A stretch of 48,660 nt of DNA, from the NCBI RefSeq assembly GCF_010500925.1, contig NZ_QVMG01000002.1, positions 190,092-238,751 of the forward strand, written 5' to 3'. The position numbers and the translations under genes were made by a program. Position 1 is the first letter of the stretch. The number at the start of each line of letters is the position of its first letter. Origin of the DNA: Parabacteroides sp. 52 (GTDB lineage: Bacteria > Bacteroidota > Bacteroidia > Bacteroidales > Tannerellaceae). Below are positions 9,418-17,084 of the stretch, piece after piece. The notes beneath the pieces are model-generated. The model was given only the letters and a program-made list of their open reading frames with translations, was not told the DNA's origin and searched no databases.

Positions 9418-10032
9418 ATGGATGGTGTCAAAAACCTCATTATAGACTTTGGCGGAGTAATTATCAACCTGGCGCGCAACCGCTGTATCGATGCATTTGA
9501 AAAGCTGGGTGTCGACGTGCGGGATAAACTGATAAATAATTACCAGCATAAAGATCTGTTTATGCAATTGGAGTTAGGCACAATTACAGCCAGTCAATTC
9601 CGGGAGGGGATTCGTCACCTGACGCAGCAATGCCTGACCGATACAGAGATTGATACTGCCTGGATTGCCATGCTCGATGAGGTGGATACCTGGAAGCTGG
9701 ATCTCTTACTCGAACAGCAAAAACAGTATAATATCATGCTCCTGAGTAATACGAATGTGATTCATTGGCATTGGTCCGAAAAAAACATCTTCTCCTATAA
9801 AGGCCATACTCCTGCTGATTTCTTCTCTAAAATATACCTTTCCTATGAGCTCCATAAGCTCAAACCGAATACCGATATCTTTGAATATGTTTTAAACGAT
9901 GCCGCAATAGAAGCCGGAGAAACGTTGCTTATCGACGATGCCCTGGTCAATTGCCATGCCGCTGCCTCTCTCGGTATACGTACCTATATGCCTGAACCGC
10001 GGGAAGACTGGTCGTCACTTTTTAAACGTTAA
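9418..10032 (+). CDS. HAD-family (class IA) phosphatase, YihX-like
   Basis: Predicted 204 residues. The start at 9418 puts the first catalytic motif at the N-terminus (LIIDFGGVII, nucleophile about Asp9 of MDGVKNLIID). The longer frame from 9307 lies inside potD and is rejected. Motif II is LLSNTN, Lys of motif III lies in LHKLKPNTDIF, and motif IV is LLIDDALVN. The DxGxV form of motif I is the one seen in YihX-like sugar phosphatases and in epoxide-hydrolase N-terminal domains. It begins one base after the potD stop, so it is part of the pot transcript; its substrate is unknown. Its stop overlaps that of oxyR on the other strand. Confidence 0.85.
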   Translation: MDGVKNLIIDFGGVIINLARNRCIDAFEKLGVDVRDKLINNYQHKDLFMQLELGTITASQFREGIRHLTQQCLTDTEIDTAWIAMLDEVDTWKLDLLLEQQKQYNIMLLSNTNVIHWHWSEKNIFSYKGHTPADFFSKIYLSYELHKLKPNTDIFEYVLNDAAIEAGETLLIDDALVNCHAAASLGIRTYMPEPREDWSSLFKR

Positions 10033-10955
10033 ACCACTTTATGTCCGGGTTGTAAAGTCAACATCTCTTTGGGGACAGCGGCTTTCACTCGTTCTATCAA
10101 TAAATCCCCCAAGGTATGACGGATAAAGTCCTTGCGGGTAACAAAGACAATCTCCCGACAAGGTTGGGGAATAGCAAAGGGGCGAACAAGCTCCTTTTGT
10201 TCTTTGTTAAGTTGGTAAACGGCTAATTCGGGAATAAAGGTGATGCCGTTTTTGTTTTCGACCATACGCATGAAAGTCTCAAGGCTTCCCAATTGGTAGG
10301 CCGCCTGTCTTATCTTCACCTTTTCCATCTGGCAGAAACGCATCAACTGATCCCGGAAACAATGGCCTTCGTCTAATAACCAAAGATGTTCTTCACTGAT
10401 ATCGGCTGTGCGTATGCGCTCTTTTTTATAGATAGGTTCGTTTTGTGAGACATAACAAAAGAATTGTTCAAAGAAGAGAACCGTTCCTGTCAGATACTGT
10501 TCGACAGGTTGGTTGGCAATGATGGCAGCGTCTATTTCTCCGTTTTGTAATGCCTGCAATGTCTCCGCTGTTTTCATTTCCAATACCCGTATATCCAATT
10601 CCGGATGTTTGACGGTCAACTGTTGGAAAAAGCGAGGAAGGAGATAGGGCGCAATGGTCGGAAGGACTGCCAGGCGGAAAGAACCTTTGAGCGAATGTTC
10701 GTCTTCGTTGACAATTTCTTTGATACGGGAGGTTTCATACAAAACGACCCGTGCCTGTTCAATGATTTTGCGTCCGGTAGGAGTAGGGGTTACAGGCTGT
10801 GAACTGCGATCAAATATTTTGATATGTAATTCATCTTCCAGTTTTTGTATCATCATACTCAAGGTCGGTTGAGTGACGTGACAATGTTCTGCTGCTTTGG
10901 CAAAATGACGGAATTGATCCACCGCCAATATGTATTCGAGTTGTTGTATGTTCAT
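10029..10955 (-). CDS. oxyR: Hydrogen-peroxide-sensing LysR-type regulator OxyR
   Basis: Predicted 308-residue transcription factor. The N-terminal winged helix-turn-helix (MNIQQLEYILAV ... VTQPTLSMMIQKLE) is followed by a LysR substrate-binding domain. The segment EGHCFRDQLMRFC places cysteines at exactly residues 199 and 208, the pair that forms the peroxide-induced disulfide in E. coli OxyR, with the intervening residues (H-C-x-R-D-Q) conserved. It should therefore activate peroxide-defence genes. It is divergent from an ECF sigma factor gene (134 bp spacer) and its 3' end overlaps the HAD gene by four bases. No catalase or ahpC lies in this window. Confidence 0.93.
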   Translation of the reverse strand: MNIQQLEYILAVDQFRHFAKAAEHCHVTQPTLSMMIQKLEDELHIKIFDRSSQPVTPTPTGRKIIEQARVVLYETSRIKEIVNEDEHSLKGSFRLAVLPTIAPYLLPRFFQQLTVKHPELDIRVLEMKTAETLQALQNGEIDAAIIANQPVEQYLTGTVLFFEQFFCYVSQNEPIYKKERIRTADISEEHLWLLDEGHCFRDQLMRFCQMEKVKIRQAAYQLGSLETFMRMVENKNGITFIPELAVYQLNKEQKELVRPFAIPQPCREIVFVTRKDFIRHTLGDLLIERVKAAVPKEMLTLQPGHKVV

Positions 10956-11013
10956 AAAGCGAATATAAGCAATTTCATATAGATAGCCTTTATATTCTTA
11001 TAAAAAATATCTG

Positions 11014-11045
11014 TTTGACACCAGGACCTGAATACCCTACCTTTG
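11014..11045 (+). promoter_or_regulatory. Putative promoter of the ECF sigma factor gene
   Basis: TTTG (11014-11017) and TACCTTTG (11038-11045) are separated by 20 bp. The predicted start is near 11051, about 39 nt before the ATG. The site lies in the oxyR-sigma divergent spacer, where an OxyR-controlled or autoregulatory operator would be expected, but I cannot define one by eye. Confidence 0.65.
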
Positions 11046-11089
11046 TTCAAAAGCAAGTAAATATATTTTATTATTAAAAAAAGAAGAAA

Positions 11090-11596
11090 ATGAAAGCGTC
11101 CCAATTTCAAAAAGATCTACTGGATATACAAGGTCATATGATGCATTTTGCTTTGATGCTTACCGCCAACAAAGAAGATGCCCGGGATTTATTGCAAGAT
11201 ACTACCCTTAAAGTATTGGATAACCAGGATAAATTTATCGATAATGTCAACTTTAAAGGCTGGGTATTGACAGTCATGCGTAACCTTTTCATTAATAATT
11301 ACCATAAGGTGGTACGTATGCAGACTGTGGTAGAACAAGGGGTGGATGTGTATAATTTATCGATTGTCTCTGATTCGGATGTAAACTCGCCGGATACTTC
11401 TTCTGACCTGCAAGAGATCAATGCGGCTATTGAACAATTAAACAGGGAACACCGGATTCCTTTTACCCTCTACCTGAGTGGGTATCAGTATAATGAAATT
11501 GCGGAAAAGATGCATTTGCCCTTGGGAACCGTGAAAAGCCGTATCTTTTTTGCCCGCCAGGAATTGCAAAAAGTATTGAAAGATTTTAGAAATTAA
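11090..11596 (+). CDS. ECF-type RNA polymerase sigma factor
   Basis: Predicted 168 residues with the two-domain sigma-70 ECF layout. Region 2 is around residues 10-75 (ALMLTANKEDARDLLQDTTLKVL, FKGWVLTVMRNLFINNY) and region 4 around 110-165, with a helix-turn-helix in YNEIAEKMHLPLGTVKSRI. It lacks any long C-terminal extension. No adjacent anti-sigma factor with a membrane helix is present: the next gene is aguA. Control may therefore be transcriptional, for example through the neighbouring oxyR, or by an anti-sigma factor elsewhere. A role in stress response is inference from position only. Confidence 0.9.
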   Translation: MKASQFQKDLLDIQGHMMHFALMLTANKEDARDLLQDTTLKVLDNQDKFIDNVNFKGWVLTVMRNLFINNYHKVVRMQTVVEQGVDVYNLSIVSDSDVNSPDTSSDLQEINAAIEQLNREHRIPFTLYLSGYQYNEIAEKMHLPLGTVKSRIFFARQELQKVLKDFRN

Positions 11597-11725
11597 CCTG
11601 TTTGCCCACTCGAAATGAATGATTGAAGTGCTCTTTCTTTTTAAACTCCTACCGGAAATGTTTATCTTTACCCGCTGAATTTGAATAGAAAAAGGAGATA
11701 ATCACATAAAAGTTGATTTTTATAA

Positions 11726-12760
11726 ATGATGGAACATTCAACTCTGTTTCCGGCGGAATGGTATCCGCAGAGTGCTGTGCAATTGACCTGGCCCCATGAA
11801 AATACGGATTGGGCCCCTCTCTTAGATGAAGTAATACCTTGTTTTGTGTCTATAGCCAAAGAGATTCTGAAAAGGGAGAAATTGATTCTTGTTTGTCAGA
11901 ATAGAGAGGTTGTTTTACAACAACTGGGCGAAGGAATAGACGAAAGTCGTATATTGTTCTGTGAAATAGACAGCAACGATACCTGGGCACGCGATCATGG
12001 AGGTATCTCTGTTTTTGAAAATGGAGATCCTGTGGTGTACGATTTTACCTTTAACGGTTGGGGACTGAAGTATCCGGCCAATCAGGATAATATGATTACG
12101 CAGTATCTGTTTGCCTACGATCTTTTTAATGAGAATGTAACCATTGCCAATTTGCGTTACCTGGTTTTGGAAGGAGGCAGCTTGGAAACGGATGGGAAGG
12201 GTACACTCTTAACTACCGAGGAATGTTTATTATCTATGAACCGGAATGATTTTCTGACGAAAGACCAGATAGAGGAGCATCTGAAACATATGTTTGGGCT
12301 GGAGCGTGTCTTATGGTTGACATCCGGTTACCTGGAAGGGGACGATACGGACAGTCATATCGATACATTAGCCCGGTTCTGCAGTGAAGATACGATTGCT
12401 TATGTGCAGTGTCAGGATAAGGACGACGACCATTTTGAGGAGCTGCAACTGATGGAGCAGGAGCTGAAAATGTTTCGACAGATGAATGGCGAGCCTTATC
12501 AATTGATTCCTCTGCCGATGGCCGATAAAGTAGAATGGGAAGGGGAACGTTTACCGGCAACCTATGCTAATTTCCTGATAATAAACGGTGCCGTATTGCT
12601 ACCCTTTTATGATTCCCCCAAAGACCAGGTGGCAAAGGCTGCCTTGCAATATGCTTTCCCGGATCGGGAAATAATTGGCATCAATTGCCTGCCTCTGATA
12701 AAACAACACGGCTCATTGCATTGTGTAACTATGCAATATCCGGGAGGATTTGTTAACTAA
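11726..12760 (+). CDS. aguA: Agmatine deiminase
   Basis: Predicted 344-residue cytosolic enzyme of the peptidyl-arginine-deiminase fold. It converts agmatine to N-carbamoylputrescine and ammonia. Signature segments are FPAEWYPQSAVQLTWPH, DTWARDHGG, LVLEGGSLETDGKG, the catalytic His in EGDDTDSHID, and the catalytic Cys333 in GSLHCVTMQ. It is followed 16 bp later by aguB, which performs the next step. A two-ATG start (11726/11729) is equally plausible. A weak -7-like box TATCTTTA lies at 11663-11670. Confidence 0.95.
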   Translation: MMEHSTLFPAEWYPQSAVQLTWPHENTDWAPLLDEVIPCFVSIAKEILKREKLILVCQNREVVLQQLGEGIDESRILFCEIDSNDTWARDHGGISVFENGDPVVYDFTFNGWGLKYPANQDNMITQYLFAYDLFNENVTIANLRYLVLEGGSLETDGKGTLLTTEECLLSMNRNDFLTKDQIEEHLKHMFGLERVLWLTSGYLEGDDTDSHIDTLARFCSEDTIAYVQCQDKDDDHFEELQLMEQELKMFRQMNGEPYQLIPLPMADKVEWEGERLPATYANFLIINGAVLLPFYDSPKDQVAKAALQYAFPDREIIGINCLPLIKQHGSLHCVTMQYPGGFVN

Positions 12761-12776
12761 TAGAATATTGTTTGAT

Positions 12777-13649
12777 ATGAAGATAGGCTTAATTCAACAG
12801 GCTAACGGAAAGGATCGTCAGGCGAATATCCTGAAGTTAGAAAAGAATATTCGTGCCTGTGCCCAAGAGGGAGCAGAGTTAATTGTATTACAGGAGTTGC
12901 ATAACAGTCTTTATTTTTGCCAGACAGAAGATACAGACCTCTTTGACCTGGCCGAACCTATACCGGGTCCGTCCACGGAGTATTTTGGCTGTCTGGCCAA
13001 GGAACTGGGGGTGGTATGCGTGTTGTCACTTTTTGAAAGACGTGCTCCCGGCTTGTATCATAATACGGCCGTTGTGTTGGAGAAGGACGGAACGATAGCC
13101 GGCAAATACCGAAAGATGCATATCCCGGATGATCCGGCTTATTATGAGAAGTTTTATTTTACTCCCGGGGATCTGGGTTTTGAACCGATTGATACCTCTG
13201 TCGGGCGATTGGGCGTTTTGGTTTGCTGGGACCAATGGTATCCGGAAGCAGCTCGCCTGATGGCTATGCGGGGAGCGGAACTGTTGATCTATCCTACGGC
13301 TATTGGCTGGGAATATAAAGATACGCAGGAAGAAAAATCCCGCCAGTTAAATGCCTGGATTACCGTACAGCGTGGACATGCCGTAGCCAACGGTTTACCC
13401 GTTGTTGCTGTGAATCGGGTAGGACATGAAATAGATCCTTCCGGACAAACAAATGGCATTCAATTTTGGGGAAATAGTTTTGTGGCCGGTCCCCAAGGCG
13501 AATTACTGGCGCAACTATCCGATGAACAGGAAGAAATTCGGATCGTAGAGATCGATAAGAGCCGCAGTGAACAGGTGCGTCGCTGGTGGCCTTTCTTTCG
13601 CGACCGGCGTATCGATGCCTTTGAAGGATTAACCGAACGATATTTATAA
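12777..13649 (+). CDS. aguB: N-carbamoylputrescine amidase
   Basis: Predicted 290-residue nitrilase-superfamily amidase that hydrolyses N-carbamoylputrescine to putrescine, CO2 and ammonia. The start at 12777 (MKIGLIQQAN) is the family start; the nine extra residues possible from 12750 overlap aguA and are rejected. The Glu-Lys-Cys triad is visible as E40 (LIVLQELH), K113 (YRKMHIPDD) and C150 (VLVCWDQWYPE). With aguA it completes the agmatine route to putrescine, matching the upstream polyamine importer. An intrinsic terminator follows 38 bp after the stop. Confidence 0.95.
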   Translation: MKIGLIQQANGKDRQANILKLEKNIRACAQEGAELIVLQELHNSLYFCQTEDTDLFDLAEPIPGPSTEYFGCLAKELGVVCVLSLFERRAPGLYHNTAVVLEKDGTIAGKYRKMHIPDDPAYYEKFYFTPGDLGFEPIDTSVGRLGVLVCWDQWYPEAARLMAMRGAELLIYPTAIGWEYKDTQEEKSRQLNAWITVQRGHAVANGLPVVAVNRVGHEIDPSGQTNGIQFWGNSFVAGPQGELLAQLSDEQEEIRIVEIDKSRSEQVRRWWPFFRDRRIDAFEGLTERYL

Positions 13650-13686
13650 AAGAAGCGGGCACTTACTACCTGCATTTTGTAAGACG

Positions 13687-13728
13687 AAAAGGGCTGTTCA
13701 ATAGGAAAAGGAACAGCCCTTTTTCTTT
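13687..13728 (+). terminator. Intrinsic terminator after aguB
   Basis: The arms AAAAGGGCTGTTC (13687-13699) and GAACAGCCCTTTT (13711-13723) are perfectly complementary with an 11-nt loop, and a T-rich run follows. The GGGCTGTTC arm recurs in the terminator at 41535-41578. Confidence 0.85.
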
Positions 13729-13772
13729 TGTTCTTACGGCTGTAATAGGTCCAAATACAGGGGAGAATTCTG

Positions 13773-13860
13773 TTGCCGATGCGCATCGGCAATAAAGACG
13801 AAGCTGTTCAGCAATATTGCCGAACACGTTCAGCAATGTTGCCGATGCGCATCGGCAACA
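13773..13860. repeat. Four-unit 22-bp palindrome array, copy A
   Basis: Four contiguous 22-bp units begin at 13773, 13795, 13817 and 13839. Each has the form TTGCCGA-N6-TCRGCAA plus two bases, with unit 2 starting AAGACGA. Units 1 and 4 contain the perfect palindrome TTGCCGATGCGCATCGGCAA. The inverted complementarity between ends extends outward to 26 bp (13767-13792 with 13839-13864, ATTCTG outside). There is no T-run, so it is not a simple terminator, and no spacers, so it is not CRISPR. It is GC-rich in an AT-rich spacer. Confidence 0.9.
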
Positions 13861-13988
13861 GAATAGTCCGGGGAAATTGACTTCTTGAAATTGCCGGATA
13901 TTGTCCGTATACAATGAAATAATATGTGTTATATGGTAGTATTTCAATGATTTAACTTTTTGGGTGGATTTTATCCTGTTATTTTTTG

Positions 13989-13996
13989 TATTTTTG
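13989..13996 (+). promoter_or_regulatory. Putative -7 box of the thioredoxin-fold lipoprotein gene
   Basis: TATTTTTG fits TAnnTTTG. No TTTG at the expected -33 distance is present, so this is weak. It lies 129 bp after the end of palindrome array A. Confidence 0.4.
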
Positions 13997-14138
13997 TAAA
14001 GACAAGACCGTTTGTTTGAATCCGATTTTGATAAAGAGGTCAAGCATATAGGAGAAAAGCGGGATAAACCGCCCCTTTAAAAAACCGAACATTTGAGAAA
14101 TGAAATAAAAGTTCTGAATTCGTGTTGAGTTATTGTTT

Positions 14139-15065
14139 ATGAAGTATGTATATCTGTTTATTGGATTGCTTTTATTTTACGCCTGTGGAAATAAGAGAGA
14201 AGAAAAGGGGAAGCAAGAAACAGAAAAGACCTTGACTTTTGAACCCGTCTCTGTTCCTTTACTTATAAGCGAACCGGAGCAAAGGGCTATTTACCTGATA
14301 CAACATTATTGGGACACGTATGATTTTACGGATACGGCATATGTGCATCTGCCGGAAGTTACCGAACAGGCTTTTAGTAACTATGTTGCTGCTTTCTCCC
14401 GTACAGATCCGAAAGAGGTGGTTGCTTCCATAAAAGCCATGTTGAAAAAGGCAGAGGCGAATCCTGTTGTCTATCTTTATTTTACCGGGCTTTATGAAAA
14501 ATACCTGTATGATCCCAATGCCCCGATGCGTAATGAGGAGTTTTATATCCCTGTCCTGGAATCGATGTTGGCCTCCGATCAATTGAACGAAGAGGAAAAA
14601 ATACGACCTGCCCATTTGTTGGAGATCGCGTTAAAAAACAGGGTAGGGCAAGTGGCAACGGATTTTAAATTTACCCTGGCTAACGGAAAAACAGGGGAAA
14701 TGCATGCGCTCGAATCGGATTATCTGATACTCTTTTTTTACAATCCGGGATGTGATGCGTGTCGGGTGATGACAAAAGAATTGGCGGGGGATCCATTGAT
14801 ACAGAAAGGACTGGATAAGAAAAAACTGATATTATTGGCCGTCTATCCGGATGAAGAATGGCTTGAATGGGAAAAACATCTCTCGGAATTGCCCGGGCAA
14901 TGGATGAATACGTACGATATCTCTTGTTCCATAAAAGAGAATGAGTTATATGATTTAAAGGCTATACCCACACTTTACCTCTTGGATCGGAACAAAGTCG
15001 TGCTTTTGAAAGACGCTACATTTAATCAGTTAAGAGCCTATCTGTATGAAAATTCCCAAATATAA
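14139..15065 (+). CDS. Lipoprotein with a C-terminal thioredoxin-like domain
   Basis: Predicted 308 residues. The ATG at 14139 gives the lipoprotein signal MKYVYLFIGLLLFYACGNK (lipid Cys near residue 17); the alternative TTG at 14133 only adds two residues. Residues ~35-160 are helical and resemble the N-terminal DUF5106-type region found before thioredoxin domains in Bacteroidales. Residues ~175-300 form a thioredoxin-like fold with LILFFYNPGCDACRVM, a CxxC motif, and the cis-Pro loop KAIPTLYLLD. It probably acts in the periplasm as a thiol-disulfide reductase or peroxiredoxin-like protein. The partner is unknown. Confidence 0.82.
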   Translation: MKYVYLFIGLLLFYACGNKREEKGKQETEKTLTFEPVSVPLLISEPEQRAIYLIQHYWDTYDFTDTAYVHLPEVTEQAFSNYVAAFSRTDPKEVVASIKAMLKKAEANPVVYLYFTGLYEKYLYDPNAPMRNEEFYIPVLESMLASDQLNEEEKIRPAHLLEIALKNRVGQVATDFKFTLANGKTGEMHALESDYLILFFYNPGCDACRVMTKELAGDPLIQKGLDKKKLILLAVYPDEEWLEWEKHLSELPGQWMNTYDISCSIKENELYDLKAIPTLYLLDRNKVVLLKDATFNQLRAYLYENSQI

Positions 15066-15068
15066 TAT

Positions 15069-15076
15069 TACATTTG
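15069..15076 (+). promoter_or_regulatory. Putative -7 box before the bifunctional nuclease gene
   Basis: TACATTTG fits the -7 consensus and would start transcription near 15082, about 16 nt before the GTG at 15098. No clear -33 box is seen. Confidence 0.45.
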
Positions 15077-15097
15077 TATGCCTAACTACTATTATCA

Positions 15098-15760
15098 GTG
15101 AATACGAAAATAAAATTATATGTACAAGGATTAAGTAATAGCCAGATACAATCGGGAGCTTACGCTTTGATCCTGGCTGAGGAAATAGGACCTCGCCGCA
15201 TTCCTATTATCGTAGGAACCGCAGAAGCTCAGTCGATAGCTATTGCCATAGAACAGATTACTCCTCCACGTCCGTTGACGCATGACTTATTTGCCTCTTT
15301 CTCGCAGGCTTTTGGTGTCGTTTTGAAAGAGGTTTTTATTTATAAATTTGAAGACGGTATCTTCTATTCCGAATTATTTTTCAGTGATGGTGAGCAGGAA
15401 ATCCGATTGGATTCGCGCACTTCGGATGCGATAGCTATAGCCCTTCGGGTGAAATGTGAGATCTATACGACAGAACAGATTGTGCGGGAGTGTGGAGTCG
15501 TTTTGGAGGAAAGTACAGAACGCACAACAGAAGATGAGACAGAGGAAGATGAACTGGGAGATATAGTGGATTCTTATCTGTCAACCTTGGAATTAGAAGA
15601 CCTGGAAGATGAGAAAGAGATACAACATTGGTTGAGAGCTTTGAATGATGATGAACTTCATGTACGCCTGGAAGAAGCAATCTCTCAGGAGAATTATGAA
15701 CATGCCCAGATCTATAAAGAGGAGTTGAAAAAACGGGAAGAAGGGGATCGGCTGTTATGA
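15098..15760 (+). CDS. Bifunctional nuclease (DUF151/BFN) family protein with UVR motif
   Basis: Predicted 220 residues. The BFN/DUF151 domain covers about residues 1-140: IKLYVQGLSNSQIQSGAYALIL, RRIPIIVGTAEAQSIAI and LDSRTSDAIAIALR are its conserved blocks. After an acidic linker (TTEDETEEDE) a C-terminal UVR motif follows (about 185-215, VRLEEAISQENYEHAQIYKEEL). A plant member was reported to have DNase and RNase activity, while the bacterial role is uncertain. The GTG start at 15098 is chosen because family members begin right at this MxTKIKL position. The stop overlaps the next gene as ATGA (15757-15760). Confidence 0.85.
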   Translation: MNTKIKLYVQGLSNSQIQSGAYALILAEEIGPRRIPIIVGTAEAQSIAIAIEQITPPRPLTHDLFASFSQAFGVVLKEVFIYKFEDGIFYSELFFSDGEQEIRLDSRTSDAIAIALRVKCEIYTTEQIVRECGVVLEESTERTTEDETEEDELGDIVDSYLSTLELEDLEDEKEIQHWLRALNDDELHVRLEEAISQENYEHAQIYKEELKKREEGDRLL

Positions 15761-17073
15761 TAGAAGAACAGGTAGGCTTTGGTTGGATATCCTTATTGAG
15801 AGGACTTTTAGGATTGATAGTGATTCTCGCAGTTTGTTATTTGTTGAGTTATGACAGAAAGCGGATTGACTGGAAATTAGTCGGAGGAGGACTTTTTCTG
15901 CAAATCGTATTTGCCCTGGCCGTACTTTATGTACCTTTTATAGGAGGGCTTCTGGAAGGTTTGGGCAAGGTTTTTGTCAAATTGATGGATTTCACTCAGG
16001 AGGGGATTCATTTTTTGATGGGGCCTTATGCTACCCAGGCGAACGGTTTTAGTTTCCTGATTCATTCATTACCTATCGTCATATTCTTTTCAGCCTTGGT
16101 TTCTATGTTTTATCATTGGGGAATCATTCAAAGGATAGTCGGTCTTTTCTCCTGGGTACTGCGCAAGTTTATGCCTATTTCCGGAGCAGAAGGCCTGGTC
16201 GTATCGGGTAATATCTTTATGGGCATGACCGAGTCTCCGGTTTTAATCAAGAATTACCTGCCGGGGATGAATAAATCGGAAATTTTTCTGGTTATGGTTT
16301 CCGGGATGGGTACCATTGCCGGTTCGGTGATGGGTACTTATATCGGTATGTTAGCCGGTGCGGATCCAATGTCCCGCGTTTTGTTCGCCAAACACTTATT
16401 ATCGGCTTCCGTCATGGCGGCACCCGGAGCTATTGTTGTGGCGAAGATGTTATGCCCTCAGACCGAAAAGGCAACCGACCGTTTGTCTCCTGTGGAGAAA
16501 GAAAATAAACAGGCAACCGTTTTGGATGCTATATCATCGGGAACAGTGACCGGTGTGAAATTGATGACGAATATAGCGGCCATGCTTCTTGTTTTTATTT
16601 CTTTGGTAGCTTTGGCAAATTATATAATGGACGATGTCATAGGCAAGTATACCGGTTTGAATGATTGGATCGTTGAGGTGACGCATGGCAAATCGGAAGG
16701 ACTGACCTTTCAGTTTATTGTAGGTATTGTATTGGCTCCCTTTATGTGGTTGATAGGTGTGCCGACAGCCGATATAACCACCGTCGGTTCTTTGTTGGGG
16801 CAGAAAACGATCTTGAATGAGTTCGTGGCCTATGCACAGATGCAAGAATGGAAAGATGCCGGAGTGTTTGTCTATCAGAAATCAATATTGATGTCTACCT
16901 ATATACTTTGTGGTTTTGCCAACATCTCTTCGATTGGTATATTATTGGGAGGGATGGGAGTGTTAGCTCCTGAAAAGCGAGGATTGATAACCCGGTTTGG
17001 ATTGCCCGCTATGGTTGGAGGTGCTTTGGTGTCGGTCTTGTCCGCTACTATTATAGGTATGATATTAGGATAA
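15757..17073 (+). CDS. Concentrative nucleoside transporter (CNT/NupC family)
   Basis: Predicted 438-residue inner-membrane protein with about ten membrane segments. It carries the CNT hallmarks: an N-terminal GLLGL/ILAVCYLLSYDRKRIDW, then GNIFMGMTESPVLIKNYLPGM and GMGTIAGSVMGTY, and PTADITTVGSLLGQKT. It should import nucleosides with a cation (Na+ or H+). It overlaps the upstream nuclease-family gene by four bases, suggesting coupled expression, perhaps for nucleic acid salvage. rsmE follows 11 bp later. Confidence 0.92.
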   Translation: MIEEQVGFGWISLLRGLLGLIVILAVCYLLSYDRKRIDWKLVGGGLFLQIVFALAVLYVPFIGGLLEGLGKVFVKLMDFTQEGIHFLMGPYATQANGFSFLIHSLPIVIFFSALVSMFYHWGIIQRIVGLFSWVLRKFMPISGAEGLVVSGNIFMGMTESPVLIKNYLPGMNKSEIFLVMVSGMGTIAGSVMGTYIGMLAGADPMSRVLFAKHLLSASVMAAPGAIVVAKMLCPQTEKATDRLSPVEKENKQATVLDAISSGTVTGVKLMTNIAAMLLVFISLVALANYIMDDVIGKYTGLNDWIVEVTHGKSEGLTFQFIVGIVLAPFMWLIGVPTADITTVGSLLGQKTILNEFVAYAQMQEWKDAGVFVYQKSILMSTYILCGFANISSIGILLGGMGVLAPEKRGLITRFGLPAMVGGALVSVLSATIIGMILG

Positions 17074-17084
17074 ACAAACTCTTT

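Larger units (their letters stand above)
13650..14138. other. Intergenic region after aguB
   Basis: This 489-bp region holds the aguB terminator (13687-13728), a four-unit palindrome array (13773-13860), and a -7 box (13989-13996) for the downstream lipoprotein gene. Short open frames across the array (containing CRCASA-type residues) are translations of the repeat, not genes. Confidence 0.6.

Noticed and set aside
8094..9479. A 461-codon minus-strand open frame opposite potD
   Set aside because: It lies wholly antisense to a clear PotD reading frame, has no recognisable domain, and such long shadows arise from codon bias.
10029..11089. A CynR/CysB-type identity for the LysR regulator
   Set aside because: The C199/C208 pair with the surrounding H-C-x-R-D-Q segment fits OxyR specifically.
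13773..13860. The palindrome arrays as CRISPR repeats
   Set aside because: Units abut with only two bases between; there are no unique spacers of 25-40 bp and no cas genes.
13773..13860. The palindrome arrays as intrinsic terminators
   Set aside because: No T-run follows any array, and aguB already has a proper terminator at 13687-13728 upstream of array A.
13666..14043. Open frames containing repeated CRCASA-type peptides (also 37427-37735 and 48318-48506)
   Set aside because: These are translations of the palindrome arrays in intergenic DNA and have no upstream signals or family features.
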